NCBI GenBank assembly: GCA_000435515.1
Contig: FR884179.1
Location: forward strand, 27,967-91,966
DNA from: Firmicutes bacterium CAG:582
GTDB taxonomy: Bacteria > Bacillota_I > Bacilli_A > RF39 > UBA660
DNA: 64,000 nt
Direction: 5' to 3'
Part shown: positions 32,930-41,946 of the stretch, in pieces
How positions within the stretch are numbered: position 1 is the first letter of the stretch
Layout of the letters: each line of letters starts with the position of its first letter
Position numbers and translations under genes: made by a program
Notes under the pieces: generated by a model
Told to the model about the DNA's origin: nothing
What the model saw: only the letters and a program-made list of their open reading frames with translations
Databases searched by the model: none

Positions 32930-33885
32930 AATACCTCCAATTCTACCACGTGAGCAATTGCTGGGATTGATTTTTTTTGATTAACAAGTGTAGGATTATG
33001 CAATGCACCAGTTCCAACAATAAGTATTTTCTTATTTCTTTTACTTAGTAAAACCTTATTGAATAGATAAAGTGGCAACACAACTGGACCACTTGCTCCA
33101 CTTAATTTGTTTTGATTACTTTTATATAAACTAGCACCCGCATCAATTATATTAGATGCACTCATTCCATATTCTTCTTTTAAAATCATCAGTAAAAGTT
33201 CATTTCCTAAAGAGCCAAGATCACCTGTTAAAACAACATCATAATCATTTACTTTTTTATGCATATTCTTTAAATGTTCAACGATAGCCTTAGAAGCAGC
33301 TGGAGCCATAACTGCTCCCATATTTGCAACATCTTTAATATCATAATCAACTACGCTTCCAATTGTCGATGAAATAATTTTACATTTAGTTGTTTCATTA
33401 GATATTACACACCCAACACTTCCAGTTGCCGTAACAGTTGTATATTTTGCCTTTAATGAACCATATTCTATGGGGAATCTAAACTGTCTTTCACTCGTAA
33501 GTTCATGTGAACTTGTCAATAAACAAACTTTGTTTATTTGTTTTGAGGATATAAAATTAGCACCAATGATCATTGATTCTACAAAACTTGCACAAGCACC
33601 ATAAACTCCTAAAAATGACATATTATTATTTTTTAATGTATAGTTCATACATCCAAGTTGATTTGATAGATCTCCTCCAATTACCAAATTGAAATCATGT
33701 ACACTGGATAAATTATTGATAACTGTCTTTTGCATCTTTATTTCTGCATCCTCTAAAGTCTTTTCTCCATAATATTTATCCTTTAAAACCATATTAACAT
33801 TTTTAATGTTACCATTTGCTTCATCACTTCCACATATTGTAAACCAATTATTCACATAAACATTATTGTATTTTATAGTAACCAT
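32926..33885 (-). CDS. spoVAD: Stage V sporulation protein AD
   Basis: 319 residues, thiolase/ketoacyl-synthase fold adapted to bind dipicolinic acid. Seen: 'GGDLSNQLGCMNYTL', 'FLGVYGACASFVESMIIGANFI' (position of the thiolase Cys), 'SSHELTSERQFRFPIEYG', 'YDVVLTGDLGSLGNELLL' and 'GASGPVVLPLYLF'. Shorter than B. subtilis SpoVAD (338). It is the cytoplasmic plug or gate of the SpoVA channel. Overlaps spoVAC by 13 bases; ATG has AAAGGA upstream. Confidence 0.94.
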   Translation of the reverse strand: MVTIKYNNVYVNNWFTICGSDEANGNIKNVNMVLKDKYYGEKTLEDAEIKMQKTVINNLSSVHDFNLVIGGDLSNQLGCMNYTLKNNNMSFLGVYGACASFVESMIIGANFISSKQINKVCLLTSSHELTSERQFRFPIEYGSLKAKYTTVTATGSVGCVISNETTKCKIISSTIGSVVDYDIKDVANMGAVMAPAASKAIVEHLKNMHKKVNDYDVVLTGDLGSLGNELLLMILKEEYGMSASNIIDAGASLYKSNQNKLSGASGPVVLPLYLFNKVLLSKRNKKILIVGTGALHNPTLVNQKKSIPAIAHVVELEVL

Positions 33886-34274
33886 ATTAATCCTTTCACT
33901 AAAGCAAGTACACTTGCAGATAATATTCCATATAGAATAACACTTCCAGCCAGTTTAAAATAGTTGCTTCCAATTCCAGTAATAAGTCCTTCATTTTTAT
34001 ATTCTAAAGAGGATGAGGTAACTGAATGAGAAAATCCTGTAATTGGAATAATTACCCCCATTTTAAACTTATCAACAATATCATCAAAAACTCCAAGTCC
34101 AGTTAAAAAAGACGCGAGAACAATCCATATAACAAGCATGTATTCAACCGAGAAACATTTTACTAAAATTTCTGAAATTGCTCCAATGGTTCCTCCAGAT
34201 AAAAAAGCAATAAGCATATTTTTTAATCTATTCTCTTTTGGAGTTAAAGATTCAACTAACTTTTTATAATTCAT
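33873..34274 (-). CDS. spoVAC: Stage V sporulation protein AC
   Basis: 133 residues, about four membrane helices; 'AFLSGGTIGAISEILVKCFS' and 'GVIIPITGFSHSVTSSSLEYKNEGLITGIGSNYFKLAGSVILYG' are close to the family consensus. SpoVAC is the mechanosensitive pore subunit of the dipicolinic acid channel. Its ribosome site (GGAGG) lies in the 3' arm of a hairpin (34283-34301), so access may be controlled. First of the three spoVA genes, 32 bases after sigF. Confidence 0.93.
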   Translation of the reverse strand: MNYKKLVESLTPKENRLKNMLIAFLSGGTIGAISEILVKCFSVEYMLVIWIVLASFLTGLGVFDDIVDKFKMGVIIPITGFSHSVTSSSLEYKNEGLITGIGSNYFKLAGSVILYGILSASVLALVKGLIWLL

Positions 34275-34282
34275 ATAAAAAC

Positions 34283-34301
34283 CTCCATTTATATTATGGA
34301 G
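34283..34301 (-). promoter_or_regulatory. Hairpin covering the spoVAC ribosome site
   Basis: Minus-strand CTCCAT pairs with ATGGAG around seven bases; the ATGGAG arm contains most of the Shine-Dalgarno sequence and is followed by a T run, so it may act as a weak terminator or a translational lid. Confidence 0.5.
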
Positions 34302-34306
34302 ATTTT

Positions 34307-34921
34307 TTAGGAAATATATTCAAGCAATTCTTGTTTTCCTTTACTTTCCAATCTTGACACTTTTACCTGAGATATTCCCAAGACTTTAGCAACTTCACTT
34401 TGAGTCATATCCTCTTTATATCTATACTTAAGTACTAAAGATGATAAAGGATCTAAAGATTCAATTGACTCCATCAAAATCATCTCATCTTCATTTATGG
34501 AATTAACACCTATTTGAATATTTTCATATTCATCATCTAAACTGAACATCTCTTCACAAAGCATCGATACATATTCGATTTCTTCCAGAGGAAATTCAAT
34601 ATAATCACTTATTTCTTTAAATGATGGTTCCTTATTTAAAACCTGTGCCAAATATGATCTTGCTTTAATTACAAGTTTATATAAATTGAGATAATACTTA
34701 TTGAGTTTAATGTTACGACTTTTAACTGATAGTTCATACATCTCCCCAAAAATGTATTTATAAGCATAATTTAAAAAAGGTCCAAACTCCTCTTTATAGT
34801 TTTTTTGTGCTTTAATAAGCCCCAAATACCCAGCTTGGTAAAGATCTTCCTTTTCTACATTATAAAATTTCTTTGCTACTCTACGTATTAAAAATTCTTC
34901 TTCAGAAATTATTTTTTCCAC
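34307..34921 (-). CDS. sigF: Sporulation sigma factor (SigF-type)
   Basis: 204 residues, sigma-70 family. Region 2: 'RVAKKFYNVEKEDLYQAGYLGLIKAQKNY...FLNYAYKYIFGEM'; region 3: 'EPSFKEISDYIEFPLEEIEYV'; region 4: 'LSSLVLKYRYKEDMTQSEVAKVLGISQVKVSRLE' (HTH). Length and order fit SigF/SigG; position after spoIIAA supports SigF. Region 1 is absent and the protein is shorter than B. subtilis SigF (255). Start is GTG overlapping the spoIIAA stop as TAGTG, with no Shine-Dalgarno of its own, so translation depends on spoIIAA. Confidence 0.88.
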   Translation of the reverse strand: MEKIISEEEFLIRRVAKKFYNVEKEDLYQAGYLGLIKAQKNYKEEFGPFLNYAYKYIFGEMYELSVKSRNIKLNKYYLNLYKLVIKARSYLAQVLNKEPSFKEISDYIEFPLEEIEYVSMLCEEMFSLDDEYENIQIGVNSINEDEMILMESIESLDPLSSLVLKYRYKEDMTQSEVAKVLGISQVKVSRLESKGKQELLEYIS

Positions 34922-35238
34922 TAAATTTTTAAAAGATCTAAAGCAACCAATTCATCAGTTATTTTATCAAATCTCAAACAAGTATTTACTTTATTATTTA
35001 TTAATAATACACGACCATCATTTTCTTTAACACTTTTTCCACCACTTAAAAGAGCATTTTCACCAACTGAATCAATAGATGAAAGTCCCTCTAAATTATA
35101 AACCATGTATTTTATTCCATAATCTTCAATAATAGGTAATGTATATTCCATGAATTTTGGTGCAGTATTTTTATTTAAATTGCCCTTAAGTCTTACAAAC
35201 AATATTCCCTTCCGATACTCTAAATTAATCTTCAACAT
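34921..35238 (-). CDS. spoIIAA: Anti-sigma factor antagonist (SpoIIAA-type)
   Basis: 105 residues, STAS domain. 'GNLNKNTAPKFMEY' and 'MVYNLEGLSSIDSVGENALL' align with SpoIIAA; Ser57, directly after Asp56, is the expected phosphorylation site, but the following SSG-type residue is Val. In the model SpoIIAA frees SigF by capturing the kinase SpoIIAB. Start at ATG 35238 (GGTGAT upstream), not at 35253. The gene for SpoIIAB, normally between spoIIAA and sigF, is missing: the two genes overlap by one base. Confidence 0.88.
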   Translation of the reverse strand: MLKINLEYRKGILFVRLKGNLNKNTAPKFMEYTLPIIEDYGIKYMVYNLEGLSSIDSVGENALLSGGKSVKENDGRVLLINNKVNTCLRFDKITDELVALDLLKI

Positions 35239-35310
35239 TTTTATCACCCACATTCGTTATAACTTAAATTAAATACGTATAAAAGAGATTCGACAAAATG
35301 ATATTTTATC

Positions 35311-36459
35311 TTACTTTTTTCTATGTAAAGTAAATATGATTATCTGTAAAGTAATAATAAGAAGAATAACGATTACTATAAATTTAATATTACTTGTTTT
35401 TTCTTTTGGAACTATTTCATTAAATAAAGGTTCAGCTTGTAAAATCTCATTTTCTTCTAAATCTAAACCATTATTCTCATCACCGACTAATTTAGTTGTT
35501 GTAGTAGAAACTTTTTTTGGTTTAACCATTCTTGTAGTTGTTTTTGTAACCTTACTAGTTTTATCAATTGAAACGTCATCACTTATTTCTTCTTTTATTC
35601 TCGTATAGTAATTATATTTAGTTATATAATCGTCATAAATTAAATTTTCTCCTTCAGTTACATAATCATTTAAAATAACTTTTTCTTCTCCATAACAATG
35701 ATATTTCTTTATTTCTTTTTTGTAATATGGATTTAAAGATTCAAAAGTCTGACCATTTCCATTAGTAAAGCCATAATTTATAGACCCATATTTATTTTTA
35801 AGTTCATTAAAGTTAAGATCGTCAACAAAATATATATGGTTTGCTAAATTTTTAACAACTATTGTAGGTCCATTCTGAAAAAGATACATTGCTTTTGAAT
35901 GAATTTCATCACCTATGATATTTATTATAATATCTTTTGCCAAATAACGACTTTGAATAAAAACCCCTATTTTATTACCATAAGATAAAGTGTAATAAGT
36001 ACTTCTATCTCCATCATTTAAATTTTTATAAATCTCTTTATTAGAATCCATAAATACATAATCGACCTTTTTATCACCACTAAAAACTTCAATTTCATAT
36101 ATTTTTACAGGTTCATCAAAATCATAAAAAGAGAAAGCTGTAAGAATAGAACTTGATGAAATTCCAACTGGTTGATATTTAATTCCTCCTGGTATTTCTT
36201 CCTTTGATTCTACAGTTTCTAAAATATAGTCTGATGTATCACAGTTAATACACTCTTCTTTGTAACCCAAATCAACTTTCTTTATTTCATAAGTATTATA
36301 AAGTTTAACCTCCTCTCTTTTTAAAGTATCAGTTTCTTCCATATATTTATCAGTATTCATAATGAATTCTTGATATTCACCATAAACAACATTTGCATAT
36401 ACAAAAGACGGACTTATAATCAAAAGTATAATTATAAGTATCAATATTTTTTTCTTCAT
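35311..36459 (-). CDS. Exported membrane-anchored hypothetical protein, 382 aa
   Basis: Not recognised. Signal peptide (about 1-22, ending SFVYA), an extracytoplasmic region with 'VSIDKTSKVTKTTTRM' as a Thr/Lys-rich stalk near the end, and a C-terminal membrane helix ('FIVIVILLIITLQIIIFTL') with a basic tail, so it is a type I surface protein. One CxxC (ECINCDTS). The central part (about 95-250) is predicted beta-rich ('KIYEIEVFSGDKKVDYVFM'), like discoidin-type ligand-binding domains, but I am not confident. GGGAGG precedes the ATG. Upstream of, and probably separate from, the spoIIAA operon. Confidence 0.6.
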   Translation of the reverse strand: MKKKILILIIILLIISPSFVYANVVYGEYQEFIMNTDKYMEETDTLKREEVKLYNTYEIKKVDLGYKEECINCDTSDYILETVESKEEIPGGIKYQPVGISSSSILTAFSFYDFDEPVKIYEIEVFSGDKKVDYVFMDSNKEIYKNLNDGDRSTYYTLSYGNKIGVFIQSRYLAKDIIINIIGDEIHSKAMYLFQNGPTIVVKNLANHIYFVDDLNFNELKNKYGSINYGFTNGNGQTFESLNPYYKKEIKKYHCYGEEKVILNDYVTEGENLIYDDYITKYNYYTRIKEEISDDVSIDKTSKVTKTTTRMVKPKKVSTTTTKLVGDENNGLDLEENEILQAEPLFNEIVPKEKTSNIKFIVIVILLIITLQIIIFTLHRKK

Positions 36460-36536
36460 ATATCCTCCCTTCTACTTATATATTTCGCGATAAAAATCAA
36501 TTTTTCTTCTTTTTTACACCTTTTTTTAATATGAAA

Positions 36537-36565
36537 TAGACAATTAAGCAAAATTATAGTATAAT
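36537..36565 (+). promoter_or_regulatory. Promoter of the RNase J gene
   Basis: TAGACA (36537-36542), 17-base spacer, TATAAT (36560-36565). Confidence 0.8.
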
Positions 36566-36613
36566 CATAAGTACCTGGAATCTTTATTATAAACTTAATT
36601 TAGGAGGAAATTT

Positions 36614-38284
36614 ATGAAAGAAACAGAGTCCACTACGTCTGTTTTTGCTTTAGGTGGCTTAGGCGAAGTTGGAAAAAATATGTATGTTATTGAACATGAA
36701 AATGAAATAGTTATTATCGATGCTGGAGTTATGTTTCCAGAGGACGACTTACTTGGAATAGATTATGTTATCCAAGATGTAACATATTTAAAACAAAATG
36801 AAAAGAAAATAAAGGCATTAGTTATTACCCATGGACATGAAGATCATATAGGAGGAATTACATTCTTACTTCAAAATGTAAATATTCCAGTTATTTATGC
36901 ATCTCAAATTGCAAGTGACTTAATCAAGAAAAAATTAGATGACAAAAATATGAAATATGAAAATATAATAGTTTATAATAAAGATACCGTCATCAAATTT
37001 AAAAAATTAAGTGTAGAATTTATTACAACAACACACTCAATCCCAGATTCATTTGCAATCGTTATTCATACACCAAACGGCGATATTATTCATACAGGTG
37101 ACTTCAAATTTGATTTAACTCCAATTGGTCCAATGGCGGATATTCATAAAATGGCTGCATTAGGAACTAATGGAGTAAAATTACTTTTATCAGAAAGTAC
37201 AAACGCTTTATCTCCAGGTTTTTCTGCAAGTGAAGCAATCGTTGATGAAGCTTTAGGTGATATTTTTGCTAAATCAAGTACAAATAGAATTATTCTAGCA
37301 ACGTTTGCATCAAATATCTATAGAATCAAGCACATAGTTGAAACTTGTCGCGAAAACAATCGTAAGATTATAACTTTTGGTAGAAGTATGGAATCTGCTA
37401 AAGAAATTGCATTAAAAAATGGTCTTATCAAAGATCCAACAATTTTTATAGATACGAATCAAGCTAAAGATTTAAAGAAAAATGAAATATGTATTTTATG
37501 TACAGGTTCTCAAGGTGAACCACTTGCTGCTTTATCAAGAATAGCAAATGGAACTCATAAGCAAGTTCAATTAATGCCAGATGATATAATCGTGTTCTCA
37601 TCTAATCCAATACCAGGAAATTCACAAAGCATTAATAGAATTATTAATAAACTTTACTTAAAAGGGGTTAAAGTTTATACAAATTCAGATGTTTCAGATA
37701 TTCATACTTCTGGACATGCTAAAGCTGAGGAATTAAAATGGATGTTAAGACTTATTAAACCTGAGTATTTAATGCCAATTCATGGAGAATATCATATGTT
37801 AAAAGCTCATAAAGATTTAGCTGTTTCCTGTGATATTCCAGAAAAGAATGTTTTCATTTGTAAAAATGGTGATGTTGTTTTAATGGATAAAAATGGATGT
37901 CGAAGAGGAAAAAGAGTTCAAGCCGGAGATGTTTATGTTGATGGATCTCGAATTGGAGACATTGGTTCAGTTGTCATAAAAGATAGAAAACTTATGAGTA
38001 AAGATGGTGTTTTAATAGCTATATTAAACATTGATTATTCTAAACATACTTTAATGATTAAACCAAATATCACAACAAGAGGATTCGTTCTTGTAAATGA
38101 AAATGCATCATTAATAAGAGAAATAGAATACAAAGTTACAGAAATAGTTAACAAAGCTTTAAATGGACGCTACAACGTAACAGACATTAAAAATCAAGTA
38201 ATACTTGAATTAAATATGTTTATAAATGAAAAAACTGGAAGAAGACCTATGATTCTACCAGTTATCATGGAAGTGAAGAAATAA
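36614..38284 (+). CDS. rnj: Ribonuclease J
   Basis: 556 residues. Metallo-beta-lactamase/beta-CASP ribonuclease with 5'-3' exonuclease and endonuclease activity. Zinc motif 'THGHEDHIGG' (about 73-82), 'TTHSIPDSFAIVI', 'HTGDFKFD', beta-CASP 'ATFASNIYRIKHIVE', 'SNPIPGNSQSINRIINKL', 'DVSDIHTSGHA', and the C-terminal domain from about 450. AGGAGG precedes ATG. Only one RNase J is seen here; B. subtilis has J1 and J2 and I cannot say which this is. The last codons form the left arm of the terminator. Confidence 0.95.
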   Translation: MKETESTTSVFALGGLGEVGKNMYVIEHENEIVIIDAGVMFPEDDLLGIDYVIQDVTYLKQNEKKIKALVITHGHEDHIGGITFLLQNVNIPVIYASQIASDLIKKKLDDKNMKYENIIVYNKDTVIKFKKLSVEFITTTHSIPDSFAIVIHTPNGDIIHTGDFKFDLTPIGPMADIHKMAALGTNGVKLLLSESTNALSPGFSASEAIVDEALGDIFAKSSTNRIILATFASNIYRIKHIVETCRENNRKIITFGRSMESAKEIALKNGLIKDPTIFIDTNQAKDLKKNEICILCTGSQGEPLAALSRIANGTHKQVQLMPDDIIVFSSNPIPGNSQSINRIINKLYLKGVKVYTNSDVSDIHTSGHAKAEELKWMLRLIKPEYLMPIHGEYHMLKAHKDLAVSCDIPEKNVFICKNGDVVLMDKNGCRRGKRVQAGDVYVDGSRIGDIGSVVIKDRKLMSKDGVLIAILNIDYSKHTLMIKPNITTRGFVLVNENASLIREIEYKVTEIVNKALNGRYNVTDIKNQVILELNMFINEKTGRRPMILPVIMEVKK

Positions 38285-38302
38285 TACCTTCACTTCTTTT
38301 TT
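38270..38302. terminator. Terminator after RNase J, shared with the convergent gene
   Basis: GAAGTGAAG (38270-38278) pairs with CTTCACTTC (38288-38296), followed by six T; the RNase J stop codon is in the loop. Confidence 0.85.
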
Positions 38303-39240
38303 ATTAAATAAATTAAAAATATAATCACACCAATTGGAACTCTAAAAATAAAAAATGCAACTATTCCCACACCAACAATATCAACTGTTGTATACTTTTT
38401 AACTTTTAAAGTATATTCTTTAGTATTACTATATGCATCAGTTAATAACACTTTATATGCTACATCATATTGAAGATTATCATCTAAATTTAATACTTTA
38501 TCATCATGATATAAAGTTAAAAATGCTTCTGTATTATCTAGCTGATAAACAATATCTTTTACTTTAGGATAAGAAAAGACATTAACTTCTATTAAACTAC
38601 CATTTATATTTGCAGTATTACCATCAACAACAAATTTTTTGATAACATAATCCGATTCTTTTATTTTTCTCTGAATATTAAGAGTATAAAGTTTTTCACT
38701 TTCATCCTCAGCAATTACTTTTATAACAAATTCACGATTCTCATCAACATTAAAATTATCTTTATCACCAATAATATCCACTTTTGATTTTGAATCATTT
38801 AAAACAACATCAATATCAACTTTATTTTTATAAATAATATAATTATTGTTTTCGGAAACATTTAAATAATCTTCACCATTGATAGTTATTTTATTTATTG
38901 TTGTATCACTGCTTTTTATAGGAATAGTTGTAACATTAATCTTTGGGATTTTAGTAGATGTTACAGTCGTCCGCTTTTTAGTTGTTACCTTTCTTGTTGT
39001 CTTTTTTACAGCATTACCACTCTTTGGACAAGGGTCGTTTGCTATTGCATTTCCATCAGGGTAATATTGTTTACCATTGTATGTTGCTTTATGGTAATGA
39101 AGAGTACCTTCACCTTTATGTGAACCATATGTTATACCATCTGGACACGTTTTAATTGAACTTTTTCTCAATGCTCCACTTGAAGCATAAACATTCATAC
39201 TTGTAAACAAAATAATTACAAGTAATATTTTCTTTAACAT
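38290..39240 (-). CDS. Surface protein: YHYH-like domain, Thr stalk, cadherin-like domain, membrane anchor
   Basis: 316 residues. Signal peptide (about 1-20), then 'CPDGITYGSHKGEGTLHYHKATYNG...YPDGNA', a Cys/His-rich segment of the kind found in YHYH-type secreted proteins (four His in YGSH...LHYH, two Cys), a Thr/Lys stalk (about 80-110), a cadherin-like beta-sandwich domain (about 118-190, 'FNVDENREFVIKVIAEDESEKLYTLNI'), a second smaller sandwich and a C-terminal helix ('GIVAFFIFRVPIGVIIFLIYL') with a basic tail. The plan is shared with the CHAP protein at 61786-62733. Probably a cell-wall-associated protein; activity unknown. Confidence 0.7.
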   Translation of the reverse strand: MLKKILLVIILFTSMNVYASSGALRKSSIKTCPDGITYGSHKGEGTLHYHKATYNGKQYYPDGNAIANDPCPKSGNAVKKTTRKVTTKKRTTVTSTKIPKINVTTIPIKSSDTTINKITINGEDYLNVSENNNYIIYKNKVDIDVVLNDSKSKVDIIGDKDNFNVDENREFVIKVIAEDESEKLYTLNIQRKIKESDYVIKKFVVDGNTANINGSLIEVNVFSYPKVKDIVYQLDNTEAFLTLYHDDKVLNLDDNLQYDVAYKVLLTDAYSNTKEYTLKVKKYTTVDIVGVGIVAFFIFRVPIGVIIFLIYLIKKK

Positions 39241-39324
39241 ATAAACTCCTTTATATATTGGGCACTAAAGATATAATAACACACAATTAGCAAAACTACA
39301 TACAATATCTTGAGGAGATATGAT

Positions 39325-40107
39325 ATGATTAATTTTTTTGAAAGTTTTTCACCACTTACCCAAGCAATTATTGCATCCACATTAACTTTTTTACTAACTA
39401 CTTTTGGTTCTTCATTTGTTTTTTTATTTAAAAAAGTTAATAATAAAGTAATGAATTATTTGCTTGGTGCGTCAGCTGGGATTATGTTAGCAGCGGCAAT
39501 ATTTTCACTTTTATTGCCTTCAATTGAACAGGCAAACAACTTAAATATGAATACAAGCATAGTCGTTTCGCTTGGACTCTTATTAGGTTCTGTTTTACTT
39601 ATTGTTGGAGATAAGGTATCTTCAAAATTTACAGGAAACGAAGAAAACAACTTTAGAAGGATACTACTTCTGGTAACATCAATTGTACTTCATAATATTC
39701 CTGAAGGTTTAGCTATTGGAGTTGCTTTTGGATCAATAATTTATAATATTGAAGGAGCCACATTAATAGCAGCTATATCCCTAGCTATTGGTATTGGTCT
39801 ACAAAATATACCAGAAGGAGCTGCAATATCTATTCCTTTAAGAAAAGAAGGACTATCTAGAAAGAGAGCTTTTTGGATTGGAACTTTATCTGGAATAGTT
39901 GAACCAATATCAGCCATTATTGGAGTAATACTAGTTTTAAAAATAAAAATCATTTTACCAATACTACTTTCATTTGCTGCTGGTGCAATGCTATTTGTTA
40001 TCATTGAAGAACTAGTTCCAGAATGTATGAATGATGAAAACAAAAATGCAATTGGCGTTGTCACTCTTATCGGATTTATACTCATGATGATCATGGAAAT
40101 TATTTAG
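39325..40107 (+). CDS. ZIP family metal transporter
   Basis: 260 residues, eight membrane helices. The ZIP metal-binding helices are complete: 'VLHNIPEGLAIGVAFG' (helix 4) and 'GIGLQNIPEGAAISIPL' (helix 5), plus 'FAAGAMLFVIIEELVPE' in helix 7. Family members take up or move zinc, iron or manganese. Start at ATG 39325: GAGGAG is seven bases upstream, while the TTG at 39310 overlaps it. Stands alone with its own terminator. The variable cytoplasmic loop (about 95-110) lacks a His cluster. Confidence 0.9.
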   Translation: MINFFESFSPLTQAIIASTLTFLLTTFGSSFVFLFKKVNNKVMNYLLGASAGIMLAAAIFSLLLPSIEQANNLNMNTSIVVSLGLLLGSVLLIVGDKVSSKFTGNEENNFRRILLLVTSIVLHNIPEGLAIGVAFGSIIYNIEGATLIAAISLAIGIGLQNIPEGAAISIPLRKEGLSRKRAFWIGTLSGIVEPISAIIGVILVLKIKIILPILLSFAAGAMLFVIIEELVPECMNDENKNAIGVVTLIGFILMMIMEII

Positions 40108-40126
40108 ACACTTATGTGTCTTTTTT
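40107..40126 (+). terminator. Terminator of the ZIP transporter gene
   Basis: GACAC pairs with GTGTC around four bases, followed by six T; the stop codon TAG ends at the first base of the stem. Confidence 0.75.
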
Positions 40127-40128
40127 CA

Positions 40129-40155
40129 TAAAAAAGAAGTATATTTCTATACTTC
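40129..40155 (-). terminator. Terminator of the ABC exporter pair
   Basis: Minus-strand GAAGTATA pairs with TATACTTC around four bases, followed by six T; the stop codon of the ABC gene is within the hairpin. Confidence 0.85.
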
Positions 40156-41946
40156 AAATTGACTGTTATAAAGTTTTGCATAATAACCATTTTTCTTTAA
40201 CAATTCGTTATGGTTACCCATCTCAACTACTTCACCATCATTTATAACTAAAATGACATCAGCATTTTTAATAGTTGACAATCTATGTGCAATAACAAAA
40301 CTTGTTCTACCTTCCATTAATTTATCCATTGCATCTTGGATAAGTTCTTCAGTTCTTGTATCAACAGAAGATGTTGCTTCATCCAAAATCAATATCTTAG
40401 AATTAGCAAGAATAGCACGAGCAATTGTAAGAAGTTGTTTTTGACCTTGACTTATATTCGCATTTTCTTCATCAATTTGCATGTTATAGCCATCAGGTAG
40501 AGTTCTTATAAAATGATCTACATTAGCAACCTTGCATGCTTCATATACTTCTTCATCAGTTGCATCTAGTTTTCCATACTTTAAGTTTTCCATAATAGTT
40601 CCACTATAAAGCCATGTATCTTGTAAAACCATACCAAAGTTTTTGCGCATACTATATACATCATAATCTTTGATATTCATACCGTCAACTATAATATTCC
40701 CTTTATTTAGCTTATAAAAGTTCATTAACAGTTTTACTAATGTTGTTTTACCAGCTCCTGTTGGACCAACAATAGCAACTTTCTCTCCAGGTTTTACAAC
40801 TAAATTAAAGTTTTTAATTATCATTTTATCTTCGTTATAGCCAAAAGTTACATTTTTAAATTCAACATTACCAACAACTTCATGATCAAGCGTCTTTGTT
40901 CCAAAAGTTTCTTCTTCACCCTCTAAGAATTCAAATATTCTTTCAGATGATGCAATCATTGATTGAATTTGGTTTAACACTTGAGCAAGACTAGTTATAG
41001 GTTGAGTAAAGTTTTTAGTATATGAAATAAATGATTGAATATTACCAACATTTATTTTGCCTTTAATACACAAATATCCACCCATGATAGCAACTCCAAC
41101 ATAACCTAAATTACCGATAAATTGCATAATTGGATGCATAAGTCCAGATAAGAATTGACTCTTCCATCCGGCTTCATAAAGATTTTTATTGTTGTTTTTA
41201 AATATATTCATATATTTTTCTTCTGCATTAAAAGCTACTACTACATCATGTCCAGAAAACATTTCTTCAATATTTCCATTAACATGACCTAAATACTCCT
41301 GATTAGCTTTAAAGTATTTTTGAGACTTCTTTATTGTTCCAGCCATAAAGACTAAACTTAATGGAATAAGAAGTAAAACTAGAAAAGTCATTGGTACATT
41401 GATACTTAACATCATAACAAGTATACCAACAATAGTAGTAATAGATGTTATAGCTTGAGTTATAGCTTGATTAAAGCTTACTTGTAATGTATCTACATCA
41501 TTGGTAATAATACTCAATACTTCACCATTAGTTTTATTATCAAAATATTTAAATGGTAATTTATGAATTTTTTTATCAAGTTCACCTCTTAGTTTATAAG
41601 TATACTTTTGAGTAATCGTTGACATTATAAATGATTGAATATAATTACATATTGCACTTATTATATAAAGTGTTAAACATGTTAATAAAATCTTGTTTAG
41701 TGTTGGAAAGTTAATACCATTTCCACCACTTATTTTAGATACAATACCGTTAAATATTTCATTCGTTGCATTTCCTAAAATCTTAGGTCCAATTATTGAA
41801 AAAACAGTTGATGCAATTGCAAAAACAAATACAATAATTATTGGAATCTTGTAAGCATCCAATGATTTAAATAATTTTTTTAAAGTTCCTTTAAAATCTT
41901 TAGCGCGTTCAAAATTTTGATTTGGACCATGTCTACGTTCTTTCAT
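40147..41946 (-). CDS. ABC exporter half-transporter, catalytic-site subunit
   Basis: 599 residues: six membrane helices (about 35-325) then an ABC ATPase domain. Walker A 'GPTGAGKTTLVKLL', Q-loop 'VLQDTWLYSG', signature 'ISQGQKQLLTIARAI' (LSGGQ variant), Walker B 'ILILDEATSSVDTRTE' with the catalytic Glu, and H-loop 'SFVIAHRLSTI'. Typical of multidrug/lipid exporters. ATG overlaps the stop of the partner gene (ATGA). It supplies the intact Walker B Glu of the heterodimer. Substrate unknown. Confidence 0.92.
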   Translation of the reverse strand: MKERRHGPNQNFERAKDFKGTLKKLFKSLDAYKIPIIIVFVFAIASTVFSIIGPKILGNATNEIFNGIVSKISGGNGINFPTLNKILLTCLTLYIISAICNYIQSFIMSTITQKYTYKLRGELDKKIHKLPFKYFDNKTNGEVLSIITNDVDTLQVSFNQAITQAITSITTIVGILVMMLSINVPMTFLVLLLIPLSLVFMAGTIKKSQKYFKANQEYLGHVNGNIEEMFSGHDVVVAFNAEEKYMNIFKNNNKNLYEAGWKSQFLSGLMHPIMQFIGNLGYVGVAIMGGYLCIKGKINVGNIQSFISYTKNFTQPITSLAQVLNQIQSMIASSERIFEFLEGEEETFGTKTLDHEVVGNVEFKNVTFGYNEDKMIIKNFNLVVKPGEKVAIVGPTGAGKTTLVKLLMNFYKLNKGNIIVDGMNIKDYDVYSMRKNFGMVLQDTWLYSGTIMENLKYGKLDATDEEVYEACKVANVDHFIRTLPDGYNMQIDEENANISQGQKQLLTIARAILANSKILILDEATSSVDTRTEELIQDAMDKLMEGRTSFVIAHRLSTIKNADVILVINDGEVVEMGNHNELLKKNGYYAKLYNSQFEV

